A DNA stretch of 64,000 bases, taken from the NCBI GenBank assembly GCA_022184915.1, contig JAGTJU010000001.1, forward strand, positions 434,001 through 498,000, written 5' to 3'. This document shows, piece after piece, positions 18,144-26,702 of this stretch; position 1 is the stretch's first letter; each line of letters begins with the position of its first letter. A program made the translations under genes and the position numbers. Below the pieces are notes generated by a model. The model saw nothing but the letters and a program-made list of their open reading frames with translations, was not told the origin of the DNA and searched no databases. This DNA is from Myxococcales bacterium (GTDB lineage: Bacteria; Myxococcota_A; Polyangia; Fen-1088).

Positions 18144-19092
18144 CGAAAGGGCGCAAGGCCCCTTTGCGCCGCCCCCGGTGCCGCTGCCCGCTGCGGCCAG
18201 GCCTGTCATCGAGGGGCCGCCGCCCGCGCCGCCCCTGGTCGGCATTCCGGCGCCCCCGCTGACAGCGCCCGCGCGCATCGCGCCGCCCACGACGGCCCCC
18301 GGCACGGGAAAAACGGGCAGGTTTACGGGGAAGGTGATGGTGGCGCGCAAGTCGTCGTGGCCCGCTTGGCTTGCGCCTTTAGGGCGCGTGGCCGCTTGGG
18401 GGCGTGAACGCGTGCCCCCTGCCGCGCGCCCGGTGATCGCCCGCTATGGCGCAGGGGTGTTGGCATGGGGTGTGGGGGTGCTGTGCGGTCTTTGGTGGGC
18501 GCCCGGTGCGTCCCCGCCACGGCCTGCCCCAGCGCGCGCAGCAGCGACCCCGGCAGCCGGCGCAGAGACGGCCGCCGCGTCTCGGGAGCCGCGCCTCGCA
18601 CCCGCGCGGGTCGACCCGGCCCCAGCCGCTCGTGCGACCTGTTCGGTCCAGCTTTCGACGGACCCGGCCGGGGCAGTCGTGGTGTGGGGGGACGAAACCC
18701 TCGGCGAAACGCCGCTGCTCGATACGCCCGTGCCCTGCGGGCGGGCCCTGGTGACCCTGCGCAAGGACGCCTACGAGCCGATCCTGGTGACGATGACCGC
18801 GACGCCGGACGGTCCGGTGGTGTTCTCCACGCCGCTGCTGCGGCCGGAGGCCGACGTGGAACTGGTGAGTGAGCCACCGGGGGCGCAGGTGTTCGTCGAC
18901 GATCGCCTCGTGGGTGTGACCCCCGCACGGGTGGCGCTCCGGCAACTCGAGACGGTCCAGCTGAGGCTGGAGAAGACAGGCTATCGTCCTTTGGCGCGTG
19001 CGCTGCGACCCACCTCGGCCGAGCGGCGCGTGCGCTTCGAACTTGCGCGGGCCCGCGACCCACGCGCGCGACGCGCGAAGCGCGCGCCCTGA
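18130..19092 (+). CDS. Membrane-anchored protein with two PEGA domains
   Basis: 320 residues: a Pro-rich N-terminal region (1-70), a basic stretch, one membrane segment (about 112-130, GVLAWGVGVLCGLWW), an Ala/Pro-rich linker, then two PEGA-type beta domains. These contain STDPAGAVVVWGDETLGETP and SEPPGAQVFVDDRLVGVTP. PEGA domains are surface-exposed beta modules, often on kinases or S-layer-like proteins; here no kinase is attached. The ATG at 18130 is preferred over GTG 18112 because AGGGGG precedes it. It heads the cluster with the PstS-like and beta-barrel genes, and may share their envelope role. Confidence 0.8.
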   Translation: MASGDERAQGPFAPPPVPLPAAARPVIEGPPPAPPLVGIPAPPLTAPARIAPPTTAPGTGKTGRFTGKVMVARKSSWPAWLAPLGRVAAWGRERVPPAARPVIARYGAGVLAWGVGVLCGLWWAPGASPPRPAPARAAATPAAGAETAAASREPRLAPARVDPAPAARATCSVQLSTDPAGAVVVWGDETLGETPLLDTPVPCGRALVTLRKDAYEPILVTMTATPDGPVVFSTPLLRPEADVELVSEPPGAQVFVDDRLVGVTPARVALRQLETVQLRLEKTGYRPLARALRPTSAERRVRFELARARDPRARRAKRAP

Positions 19093-19164
19093 CGTCGGAG
19101 CGCGGGTGGGCGCGAGGTGCGGGCCGGTCAAGGCCTGTGCCGGATCCGCCGAGTCTGGCGAGAC

Positions 19165-19653
19165 GTGACGGCGACGCGTAGACAGGCCTTGCACAGGCTT
19201 GGCCGAGCCTGGGTGGTGGCGGCCGCAGGGGGCGGGCTCGTACCCGGCGCCGCATTCGGCAGTGAGCCCCGTGCGCTCGACGTCATCTGCAACCGCGAGC
19301 TGCCTTTCGCGAAGCTCTCGCGCGAAGAGGTCGCCGCCATTTTCACGCGCGCCATTCGCGTATGGCGGGGCAAGGACGTGCTGCGGCCCTTCAATTTCAG
19401 GCCCGCTACACCCGAACGCCTGAGCTTCGACCAGGTGGTGCTGCAGATGGATCCCGACCGCAGCGCGCAGTTCTGGATCGACAAGTTGGTGCGGGGTGAA
19501 GGGGAGCCCCCCCGCAAGGTAGGGGATGCGCGGACCATGGTACGCGTGGTCGCGGCGTTGCCCGGGGCACTTGGATACCTGGCGCCCGAGCACGTCGACG
19601 CCACGGTGCGGGTGGTGGCGCGCATTCGTGAGGGACAGGTGCTGGGGCCATGA
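19165..19653 (+). CDS. PstS-like periplasmic substrate-binding protein
   Basis: About 162 residues with an N-terminal secretion signal containing TRRQALHRL (Arg-Arg, possibly Tat) and a hydrophobic core ending near AAFGSE. The mature part has the short PstS-like/PBP pattern: LSREEVAAIFTRAIRVWRGK, then a R/F-rich segment and PGALGYLAPEHV near the end. Such single-domain phosphate-type binding proteins often occur beside outer-membrane barrels instead of PstCAB. GTG 19165 is the chosen start; GTG 19117 is an alternative. Its stop overlaps the next ATG by 4 bases. Ligand not demonstrated. Confidence 0.75.
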   Translation: MTATRRQALHRLGRAWVVAAAGGGLVPGAAFGSEPRALDVICNRELPFAKLSREEVAAIFTRAIRVWRGKDVLRPFNFRPATPERLSFDQVVLQMDPDRSAQFWIDKLVRGEGEPPRKVGDARTMVRVVAALPGALGYLAPEHVDATVRVVARIREGQVLGP

Positions 19654-21023
19654 CACGCAAAGGGTTGCCAACCTTCGGACTGGTGATGGCCCTGCTGCTG
19701 GGAGGGGGCGGTCCCGCGCGGGGCGAGCCCGAAGCGCCGCCGCTGACGACCGATGTGCTCTCTGCGCCTGTCCCGTCCCCGTCTTCGGCAGGCCAAGCCG
19801 AGGAGGATGACGAAGCCGCTCGGATCCTCCGAGAGGTCACCGCTGAAACCGCCACCGACGCAGAGCCGGGGCTCGTCGCCGAGAGCGAACCGCGGCTCCT
19901 GGTGTACGGCTTTCTCGATGCGGGCCTTCAACGATACGTGCCCCGCGACGAGGACACGCGGGCTTTGCTGGTGACGCCCGAGTCGACCTTCGTCTCGGGC
20001 AACACGAACGTGTACTTCGACGTCCGGCCGGTGCGCGGCTGGCGGGCGCTCGTGGAGACGCGCTTGACCTTGTTGCCCCATGGTGACTACCAGTACGCGG
20101 GGCTTGGCCCGGCGACCCGCACGAACACACGCATCCTCGATACGACCAGCCCCTCGGGCCGCAACGTGGTGCAGCTAGGGGGCGTGGTGGTCGAGCGCTC
20201 TCAGATCGAGTACAGCTTCAACGACGCCCTCAACGTGCGTGTGGGGTACTTTTTCACTCCGTGGGGTATCTGGAACGTGGACCACGGTACCCCCACGTTG
20301 ATCTCGCTGATGATGCCGGCCTTTCTCGTTCAGGAGGCGATCCCCCAGCGGCAGACCGGGCTCGAGGTGTACGGCCGCTGGAATGGACCGCCCTGGCAAG
20401 TTTCGTACGCGGCTTACGCCTCGAACGGCCGTACGTCCACGCTCTTCGATCTCACGGACGATAAGGCGTTGGGGGGACGCGTGGTGGCGAGCCGCCTGGG
20501 GGCCGCGGCCTTTGCCGTGGGGCTTTCGGCTTACAGCGGGACCTCCGGCGACGAAACCAAGCGACTGGTCTTGAACGCCGCTGGCCACCCGACCTTCGAG
20601 GTCAGCAAGAGGTTTGCGTTCATCGAGCAGATGGCGGGACTCGACCTTTCCGTGGACCTGCGGGGCCTGCGCCTGCGGCTCGAGGGCGTGTACCGGCGCA
20701 CACGCTACGACGAGGGGCTGCGCGAGGCCTCCGTCCTGGTGCCCGGGGCGTTCCTGCCGAACTTCGATTCATACTTCGGCTACCTCATTGCGGCGTATCG
20801 GTGTGGGCGGCACTTCGAGCCTTACGTTTACGCCGAGTACGGAGACGGGGGGCTCCGCAACAACGTCGTGGATTCCGGGTACACGGTCTCGGGGGGGCTC
20901 AACATCTATTTCACTCCGTATACCCAGCTGAAGACGCAATATGCGGAGGTTCGCTTCGATAACTTCTCCGGGTCCGATCATCGCCTGGGGTTCTTTACGT
21001 CGCGCCTGGTGCTTGCTTTTTAG
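19650..21023 (+). CDS. Outer-membrane beta-barrel (porin-like) protein
   Basis: 457 residues with a signal peptide (about 1-25), an acidic linker (about 45-85), then alternating amphipathic strands typical of a porin: VYGFLDAGLQRY, NVRVGYFFTPWGIW, LEVYGRWNG, ending in SRLVLAF with a C-terminal Phe, the usual BAM signal. The FFTPWG turn recalls OprO/OprP-like porins. It is translationally coupled (ATGA) to the PstS-like gene, suggesting capture by the binding protein and passage through the barrel. Ligand unknown. Confidence 0.82.
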   Translation: MTRKGLPTFGLVMALLLGGGGPARGEPEAPPLTTDVLSAPVPSPSSAGQAEEDDEAARILREVTAETATDAEPGLVAESEPRLLVYGFLDAGLQRYVPRDEDTRALLVTPESTFVSGNTNVYFDVRPVRGWRALVETRLTLLPHGDYQYAGLGPATRTNTRILDTTSPSGRNVVQLGGVVVERSQIEYSFNDALNVRVGYFFTPWGIWNVDHGTPTLISLMMPAFLVQEAIPQRQTGLEVYGRWNGPPWQVSYAAYASNGRTSTLFDLTDDKALGGRVVASRLGAAAFAVGLSAYSGTSGDETKRLVLNAAGHPTFEVSKRFAFIEQMAGLDLSVDLRGLRLRLEGVYRRTRYDEGLREASVLVPGAFLPNFDSYFGYLIAAYRCGRHFEPYVYAEYGDGGLRNNVVDSGYTVSGGLNIYFTPYTQLKTQYAEVRFDNFSGSDHRLGFFTSRLVLAF

Positions 21024-21034
21024 GAGCGTGTCTC

Positions 21035-21406
21035 ATGCAACGATTCTCATGGGCACTCGTGGTGTGGGGCCTCCTGACCGGATGCAACGATGAGCCCTGC
21101 GATCCGGGCCAGCTCTATCGAGATGGTCTGTGTTTTCCGGCCCCCGCGGACGCCGCGATGAAGGCCGACGGCCTGGCCGAGGAGGCGGGGACGACAGGGG
21201 CCTATGGACGCACGTGCGTCGATGACGTGTCCCACGCCGATTGTCAGGCGCCGGCGCCCGTGTGCCTCAAACCGCCGGGTCAGACGGCAGGTTTTTGTAG
21301 CGCGGTCGCCTGCGACGCGACTCCAGAGATTTGTCCGAGCGGCTGGCGCTGTGTGGACCTTGCGAGCTTCGTGCCCGGGGCCCCGTGGGCCTGTGTGCCC
21401 CTTTAG
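21035..21406 (+). CDS. Small Cys-rich lipoprotein
   Basis: 123 residues. The signal ends at the lipobox LLTGC (Cys17). The mature part has about ten further Cys, including DGLCFPAP and GWRCVDL, so it is probably disulfide-linked in the periplasm or at the cell surface. AGGAG precedes the ATG. It is the last gene of the PEGA/PstS-like/barrel cluster and is followed by a hairpin at 21419-21447. No family recognised. Confidence 0.75.
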   Translation: MQRFSWALVVWGLLTGCNDEPCDPGQLYRDGLCFPAPADAAMKADGLAEEAGTTGAYGRTCVDDVSHADCQAPAPVCLKPPGQTAGFCSAVACDATPEICPSGWRCVDLASFVPGAPWACVPL

Positions 21407-21418
21407 CACCGAGGCCCG

Positions 21419-21447
21419 CGCGGTCCCGGGGCCCGGGGGGGACCGCG
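21419..21447 (+). terminator. GC-rich hairpin after the PstS-like/barrel cluster
   Basis: A perfect 9-bp stem (CGCGGTCCC with GGGACCGCG) around an 11-base loop, 12 bases after the lipoprotein stop. No T-run follows, so it may be a weak intrinsic terminator or a 3'-end stabilising stem. Confidence 0.5.
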
Positions 21448-21530
21448 GTCTCGAGTGACGCGTCGTTCTCGTGCGCTCCTGCCCGGACGGGGCCCCATTG
21501 GCCCCTTCGCGAATCTTGCTTTCGTTCTTG

Positions 21531-21558
21531 TTGACCTGACGCTGCCGCCGAGTAAAGT
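21531..21558 (+). promoter_or_regulatory. Sigma-70-type promoter of the tRNA-Thr gene
   Basis: TTGACC (21531-21536) and TAAAGT (21553-21558) are separated by 16 bases and match the -35/-10 consensus at 5/6 and 4/6. The tRNA begins 30 bases after the -10 element. Confidence 0.55.
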
Positions 21559-21588
21559 GCTGCCCCTGACGTCTTCGGTCCGGTACCT

Positions 21589-21660
<72 letters not shown>

Positions 21661-21712
21661 CTCTATACCCCCCGGGTACCAGGGCGCGTGAGCCCGGTCT
21701 ACGGCAGCCGCA

Positions 21713-22522
21713 TCAGGAAGGAACCTCGTCGGTCCACACGCGAAAGCCCTCGAGGGTGTTCGGACCGAAGGTGTTGCTGATCGCCACGTCTGCGGCGTCT
21801 CGGCCTCGGGCGATGAGGACCCGGCCGATGCGCGGGGCGTTGTTCCTCGGGTCGAAGGTAAACCACTGTCCCTCGAGATACGCCTCGAACCACCCCGCGA
21901 AGTCCATGGGGGCGTAAGGGGGGGGCAGGCCAATGTCCCCAAGATACCCCGTGCAGTACCGCGCGGGGATGTTCATGCAACGGCACAACGCCACCGCCAG
22001 GTGGGCGAAGTCGCGGCACACGCCCTTGCGCTCTTGCCATACCTCCCAGGCGGTCTTGAAGGGGCTGGCATGCTCGTAGCCGAACGTGATGTGATCGTGA
22101 ACGTAGTCACAGATGGCTTGAACCCGTGTCCACCCGGCGGGCACCGACGAGAACAGCTGCCAGGCCACCTCCGAGAGCCGATCGGTCTCGCAATACCGGC
22201 TTCCCAGAAGAAAGAGCAAGGTCTCTTCGGGCAACGCTTCGACCGCGTGTTGGCGCGCCTCCGGGACGTAGGCATCCGCAATCCCTGCGTCGTTGATCTG
22301 GGCGTCCGCGGTGATCCGCAAACGCCCCGGCGGCGCGACGATGCGGCTACACCAGTTTCCAAACGAATCGCGGTACCCGCGCACGGTGAGCGCGGGATCC
22401 GTCATCATGAGGTCAGGTGCCAGCAAGTCCGACACGCGCGAATGATGGACGTTCAACGTCAAGATCATCGGCGTGGGCTGAGGAAAGGAGTAAAGGAGCT
22501 CGTAGCCGATGCGAATACGCAT
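21713..22522 (-). CDS. Transglutaminase-like (papain-fold) protein
   Basis: 269 residues of the bacterial transglutaminase-like family with its N-terminal beta domain (MRIRIGYELLYSFPQPTPM) and the nucleophile Cys in ERKGVCRDFAHLA. The expected catalytic-His region reads MDFAGWFEAYL, with Ala where some members have His, then FTFDPRNN and IARGRDAADVAISNTFG. Related proteins I recall have Ser or Ala here too, so activity cannot be judged. The start is MRIRIG at 22522; an upstream Met at 22540 is less consistent with family ends. No signal peptide. Confidence 0.85.
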   Translation of the reverse strand: MRIRIGYELLYSFPQPTPMILTLNVHHSRVSDLLAPDLMMTDPALTVRGYRDSFGNWCSRIVAPPGRLRITADAQINDAGIADAYVPEARQHAVEALPEETLLFLLGSRYCETDRLSEVAWQLFSSVPAGWTRVQAICDYVHDHITFGYEHASPFKTAWEVWQERKGVCRDFAHLAVALCRCMNIPARYCTGYLGDIGLPPPYAPMDFAGWFEAYLEGQWFTFDPRNNAPRIGRVLIARGRDAADVAISNTFGPNTLEGFRVWTDEVPS

Positions 22523-22587
22523 GGAGCACCCTAGCACCAAGCCACCCCGGCAGGTCGGCGCAATCAGGCAGGTGCGACGAAAGGCAA

Positions 22588-22605
22588 CCTCGGGGAAACC
22601 CGGGG
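22588..22605 (-). terminator. Hairpin downstream of leuS-DUF167
   Basis: On the minus strand, CCCCGGG, loop TTTC, then CCCGAGG (7 bp including one G-T), about 33 bases beyond the DUF167 stop and followed by TTGCCTTT. A plausible intrinsic terminator for the leuS-DUF167 transcript. Confidence 0.4.
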
Positions 22606-22637
22606 GCTACACGCTTTCGTCGTCGCTTCGCTGGCCG

Positions 22638-22955
22638 TCAACGCGGAACGGCTGCGCGCAGGGCGGCCAGGAGTGCTTCATCGGCGCCCGAGATCGCCAC
22701 CGTCTTTTTGCGGCCGGTCTGGCCCCTTTCGATGCACACACGGCCGCGGCTGACGCCGAGTTGGCGCGCAAGGAGTTCGATCAGGGCTTCGTTCGCGGCA
22801 CCGTCGACGGGCGGCGCCGTCAGAGCCACCTTGAGGCGGTCAGCCACGAGCCCCACGATGCCGCTGCGGCTTGCCCGGGGTTGCACCTGGACGTCGATGC
22901 GCAGCACGCCTGCCCGCAAGGAGAGGGCTCGCGCGGCGACGTCCTCGGTGCTCAC
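22638..22955 (-). CDS. DUF167 (YggU) family protein
   Basis: 105 residues matching the small DUF167/YggU family: VQPRASRSGIVG, then LTAPPVDGAANEALIELLA and a GQTGRKKTV segment. The fold is a small alpha/beta domain of unknown function, widely conserved in bacteria. It starts 3 bases after the leuS stop and is presumably cotranscribed with it. Confidence 0.92.
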   Translation of the reverse strand: MSTEDVAARALSLRAGVLRIDVQVQPRASRSGIVGLVADRLKVALTAPPVDGAANEALIELLARQLGVSRGRVCIERGQTGRKKTVAISGADEALLAALRAAVPR

Positions 22956-22958
22956 CGG

Positions 22959-25478
22959 TTAGCTCGCCACGATGTTGACGATCTTGCCGGGGACCACGAT
23001 CACCTTGCGCACCGACAGACCTTCGAGGTGCTTTTGCACGTTGGGTTGGGCCAGGGCGGTTGATTCGGCGTCTTCCTTGGACATCGTTCGGGACACCTCC
23101 ATGCTGGCGCGCATCTTGCCGTTGACCTGAATGGCCATGGTTACCACATCGTCGATGGTCAGAGCCTCTTCGTACCGGGGCCAGGACTGTTCGATGAGGA
23201 AGCCGCTTTCGCCGAGCGTGGCCCACGCTTCGTCGCCAAGGTGAGGCGCGAACGGGCCCACCAGTTTCACCAGGGTGAGCAGGTCTTCTCGGCTCGCGCC
23301 CTTGGCCGTGAGCGCGTTGACATATTCCATCATCGCGGCGACGGCCGTGTTGAACTGCATGCGTTCGAGATCGTTCGTCACGCGCTTGATGGTCTTGTGC
23401 CGCGTTCGCACGTGCAGATCCTCTGGCGGGGCGCTCGCGGCGTTCCACTCTTCCACGAGACGCCAGGTGCGGCGCAGGAACCTGTTGCACCCCTCGATGG
23501 CGCGGGGATCCCAGGGCTTCGGCAGCTCGAACTCGCCCATGAACATCTCATAGAGGCGCAAGACGTCGGCGCCGTACTCGTTGACGACGTCGTCGGGATT
23601 GACGCCGTTGAGCTTGCTCTTGGCCATCTTCTCGACCTGCACCTCGAGCGCCTCGCCCGTGGCCTTGGCCACAGCTCCCTCCGGGCGTAGCTCCACGTCG
23701 CCAAGCTCGAAATAGCGGCCGAGATTGTCCTTGTACGTGTAGGCCAACACGGTGCCCTGGTGGCGTAACTTCTTGAAGGGCTCCTTCGTGCTCACGTAGC
23801 CGAGATCGTAGAGCACCTTGTGCCAAAAGCGCGCGTAGAGCAGATGCAGCACCGCGTGCTCGGCGCCGCCAACGTAAAGGTCTACGTTCATCCACTGCTG
23901 CTCGGCCTGCTTCGACCAGGGCTCTACGTCGTTGTGGGCGTCGAGGTAGCGCAGATAGTACCAGCACGAGCCTGCCCACTGGGGCATGGTGTTCGTTTCC
24001 CGTTTGGCTGGACCGCCGCAGGCCGGGCAGGTGGTGTTCACCCAGGCTTCGATGGTGGCCAGGGGCGATTCGCCCGTTCCGGAGGGTTCGTACCGGTCGA
24101 CCTCGGGCAAGGTGATGGGCAGCTGCGACTCGGGCACGGGCACGGGGCCTTTGCACGCCTCGCAGTGAACGAGCGGGATGGGTTCGCCCCAGTAGCGCTG
24201 GCGCGAAAACAGCCAGTCGCGCAGGCGGTAGTTCACCGTTTTTTTGCCGAGGCCCTTGGCCTCGAGCTCTGCCGTGATCTGGCGCTTGGCTTCGGCGGTG
24301 GGCAAACCATCCAGGCGGCCCGAGTTGACGGCCACACCTTCTTCCGTGAACGCGGCGTCTTCCGGGATCGCGCTGCCGTCCGCCGGGGCGACGACCTGTT
24401 TGATGGAGATGCCGAACGCCTTGGCGAACGCGTAGTCGCGCTCGTCGTGAGCGGGAACCGCCATGATGGCGCCCGTGCCGTAGCTGGCGAGCACGTAGTC
24501 GGCGATCCAGATCGGCGTGCGCGCGCCGTTGACGGGGTTGAGCGCATAGCCACCCGTGAAAACGCCCGTTTTGTCTTTGGCGAGGTCCGTGCGTTCCAGA
24601 TCGCTCTTGTGGCGGGCGTTGGCCTGGTACGCTTCGACGGCCGCCCTTTGGGCAGGCGTGGTCAGGCTGGCCACCAAGCGGTGCTCGGGCGCCAGCACCA
24701 TGTACGTGGCGCCATGGAGCGTATCGGGGCGCGTGGTGAAGACGCGCAGCTCGTCCTGGGCGGCAGGGCCTTCGGCCACCTTGAACACCACCTCTGCGCC
24801 TTCGGAGCGGCCGATCCAGTTGCGCTGCATCGCCAGCGTGGACTCGGGCCAGTCGACCTCGCTCAGGTCTTCGAGCAGGCGATCGGCGTACGCCGTGATC
24901 TTCAGGATCCATTGCCGCAGATCCTTGCGTTCCACCTGGCTTCCGCAGCGCTCACAACGGCCGCCGGTGACCTCTTCATTGGCGAGGCCCGTTTTGCAGG
25001 AGGGGCACCAGTTTATGGGGCGCGTGTCCTCGTAGGCCAGCCCCTGCTGAAAGAGCTGCAAGAAGATCCACTGGGTCCACTTGAAGTACTTCGGATCCGT
25101 GGTGTTGACCTCCCGGTCCCAGTCATAGGCGAAGCCCACGGACTCGATTTGCCGCTTGAAGTTGGCGATGGCCTGCGCGGTGGTGACCTGCGGGTGAATG
25201 CCGGTCTTGATCGCGTAGTTTTCGGCGGGCAGGCCGAACGCATCCCAGCCCATCGGGTGAAGCACGTTGTAGCCCTGCATCCGCTTCCAGCGGCTGAGGA
25301 TGTCGGTGGCCGCGTAGCCCTCGCAGTGGCCCACGTGAAGCCCGGAGCCGGAGGGGTAAGGAAACATGTCCAGCGCGTAGAACTTGGGCCGGGCAGGGTC
25401 GAAGGTGGTCTTGTGCAGTGCGGCTTGTTTCCAGCGCGCTTGCCAGCGGGGCTCGACGGTACGGTGGTCGTAAGGCAT
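22959..25478 (-). CDS. leuS: Leucyl-tRNA synthetase
   Basis: An 839-residue class I synthetase charging tRNA-Leu in the cytoplasm. The HIGH signature appears as PYPSGSGLHVGH (residues 40-51). The editing domain (CP1, about 220-415) contains TTRPDTLHGATYMV and the MAVPAHDERD motif. Zn-type Cys pairs occur in NWCPSCKTGL and CERCGS. The KMSKS loop is KMAKS at 617-621 (Ser to Ala at position 3). The C-terminal tRNA-binding region ends in VIVVPGKIVNIV. Length is typical. The next gene upstream (trpS) is divergent. Confidence 0.98.
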   Translation of the reverse strand: MPYDHRTVEPRWQARWKQAALHKTTFDPARPKFYALDMFPYPSGSGLHVGHCEGYAATDILSRWKRMQGYNVLHPMGWDAFGLPAENYAIKTGIHPQVTTAQAIANFKRQIESVGFAYDWDREVNTTDPKYFKWTQWIFLQLFQQGLAYEDTRPINWCPSCKTGLANEEVTGGRCERCGSQVERKDLRQWILKITAYADRLLEDLSEVDWPESTLAMQRNWIGRSEGAEVVFKVAEGPAAQDELRVFTTRPDTLHGATYMVLAPEHRLVASLTTPAQRAAVEAYQANARHKSDLERTDLAKDKTGVFTGGYALNPVNGARTPIWIADYVLASYGTGAIMAVPAHDERDYAFAKAFGISIKQVVAPADGSAIPEDAAFTEEGVAVNSGRLDGLPTAEAKRQITAELEAKGLGKKTVNYRLRDWLFSRQRYWGEPIPLVHCEACKGPVPVPESQLPITLPEVDRYEPSGTGESPLATIEAWVNTTCPACGGPAKRETNTMPQWAGSCWYYLRYLDAHNDVEPWSKQAEQQWMNVDLYVGGAEHAVLHLLYARFWHKVLYDLGYVSTKEPFKKLRHQGTVLAYTYKDNLGRYFELGDVELRPEGAVAKATGEALEVQVEKMAKSKLNGVNPDDVVNEYGADVLRLYEMFMGEFELPKPWDPRAIEGCNRFLRRTWRLVEEWNAASAPPEDLHVRTRHKTIKRVTNDLERMQFNTAVAAMMEYVNALTAKGASREDLLTLVKLVGPFAPHLGDEAWATLGESGFLIEQSWPRYEEALTIDDVVTMAIQVNGKMRASMEVSRTMSKEDAESTALAQPNVQKHLEGLSVRKVIVVPGKIVNIVAS

Positions 25479-25577
25479 GAGAAGCCCGGGATTTTACACG
25501 AGAGGGGCGGCCGGCGCGCCCCCGTTACGGTCGGGAGCCGGTCCCCCGCGCAGGCGGATCGGCTATAAAGGCGCCCC

Positions 25578-26675
25578 ATGTCCTCGAAACCACGCATTCT
25601 CACTGGCGATACCCCCACGGGCAGGCTGCATCTCGGGCACTACGTCGGCAGCCTGGAGAACCGGGTGGCCCTGCAGGACGCGTACGACTGTTTTTTCATC
25701 GTGGCCAACAAACACGCCTTCACCACGCGGGCGGAGCGGCCTGCCGAGATCCGGGAATCGGTGATCGAGATCGTCACGGATTACCTGGCTGCAGGCATCG
25801 ACCCCGAACGCAGCGCCGTGTTCGTGCAAAGCGAGGTGCCGGCCATCGACGAACTCACCTTCTTTTTCTCGATGCTGCTGCCCTTCAACAGGGTGATGCG
25901 CAACCCCACCTTGAAAGACGAGATCCGGGACAAGCAGCTCGGGGATGCCTACCCCTTCGGGTTCCCGCTTTACGCGGTCGGGCAGGTGGCCGACATCCTC
26001 GCGTTCCGCCCAGCGCTGGTGCCGGTGGGTGAAGATCAGCTGCCGCACCTCGAGATGACCCGCGAGGTGGCCCGGAAGTTCAACCAGGTCTACTGCGGGG
26101 TGGATTCACACACCGAGGACAAAGACCACGTATCGGCGGGGGGGCTGTTTCCCGTGGTGGAGCCGCGCCTCGGCCGCGTCAAGCGCCTGGTGGGCACGGG
26201 GGCTCCGGGGCCTGATGGCCGTTTGCAGAAGATGAGCAAGTCGCTGAACAATGCGATCTTCCTCTCCGACGATCCCGATGCGGTTCGCAAGAAGGTGATG
26301 GGGATGTACACGGACCCGAACCGCGTGCGCGCCACCGACCCCGGGAACGACAACCCCGAAGAGAACCCGCTGTGGGCTTTCCACGAAGCTTTCAACCCCG
26401 ACGGCGCCTGGGTGGCGGAGCATCGGCAGATGTACCGCCAGGGTCAGGTGGGAGACGTGGTCATCAAAAAGCGCCTGGTGGAGGTGCTCAATGCGTTCCT
26501 TGCGCCCCTGCGCGAACGCCGGCATGCCTACGAGAAGGACCCGGGCGCCGTGCTGGAGGTGCTTCGGAAAGGCACCGAGCGCGCCAACGCGTTGGCGGAG
26601 GAAACCCTGGCTTTGGCAAAGAAGGCCATGCGGCAGGATTTCTTCCCCCGCAGCTTGCATGTGGGAGGCCGGTAA
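25578..26675 (+). CDS. trpS: Tryptophanyl-tRNA synthetase
   Basis: A 365-residue class I synthetase. HIGH-type TGRLHLGHYVGS begins at about residue 14 and KMSKS is at 218-222 (QKMSKSLNNAI). The family features EVPAIDEL and PVGEDQLPHLEMTREVARKFN are present. It is slightly longer than the usual ~330-350 residues owing to a C-terminal helical extension ending FFPRSLHVGGR. It is divergent from leuS (99-base gap), so the two synthetases share an intergenic promoter region. Confidence 0.97.
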   Translation: MSSKPRILTGDTPTGRLHLGHYVGSLENRVALQDAYDCFFIVANKHAFTTRAERPAEIRESVIEIVTDYLAAGIDPERSAVFVQSEVPAIDELTFFFSMLLPFNRVMRNPTLKDEIRDKQLGDAYPFGFPLYAVGQVADILAFRPALVPVGEDQLPHLEMTREVARKFNQVYCGVDSHTEDKDHVSAGGLFPVVEPRLGRVKRLVGTGAPGPDGRLQKMSKSLNNAIFLSDDPDAVRKKVMGMYTDPNRVRATDPGNDNPEENPLWAFHEAFNPDGAWVAEHRQMYRQGQVGDVVIKKRLVEVLNAFLAPLRERRHAYEKDPGAVLEVLRKGTERANALAEETLALAKKAMRQDFFPRSLHVGGR

Positions 26676-26684
26676 ATCCCGCAC

Positions 26685-26702
26685 AGCCCCGCTTGGGGGG
26701 CT
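26685..26702. terminator. Hairpin between convergent trpS and MFS genes
   Basis: AGCCCC pairs with GGGGCT around GCTTGG. The right arm just touches the MFS stop codon. Its position between two convergent genes fits a bidirectional terminator, although no T-run is seen. Confidence 0.4.

Noticed and set aside
21661-21712. Attachment site for an integrative element beside the tRNA-Thr gene
   Set aside because: No integrase gene and no duplicated tRNA 3' end were seen nearby.
24233-25568. A second synthetase-like gene inside the leuS region
   Set aside because: Extra open frames here are shadows of leuS.
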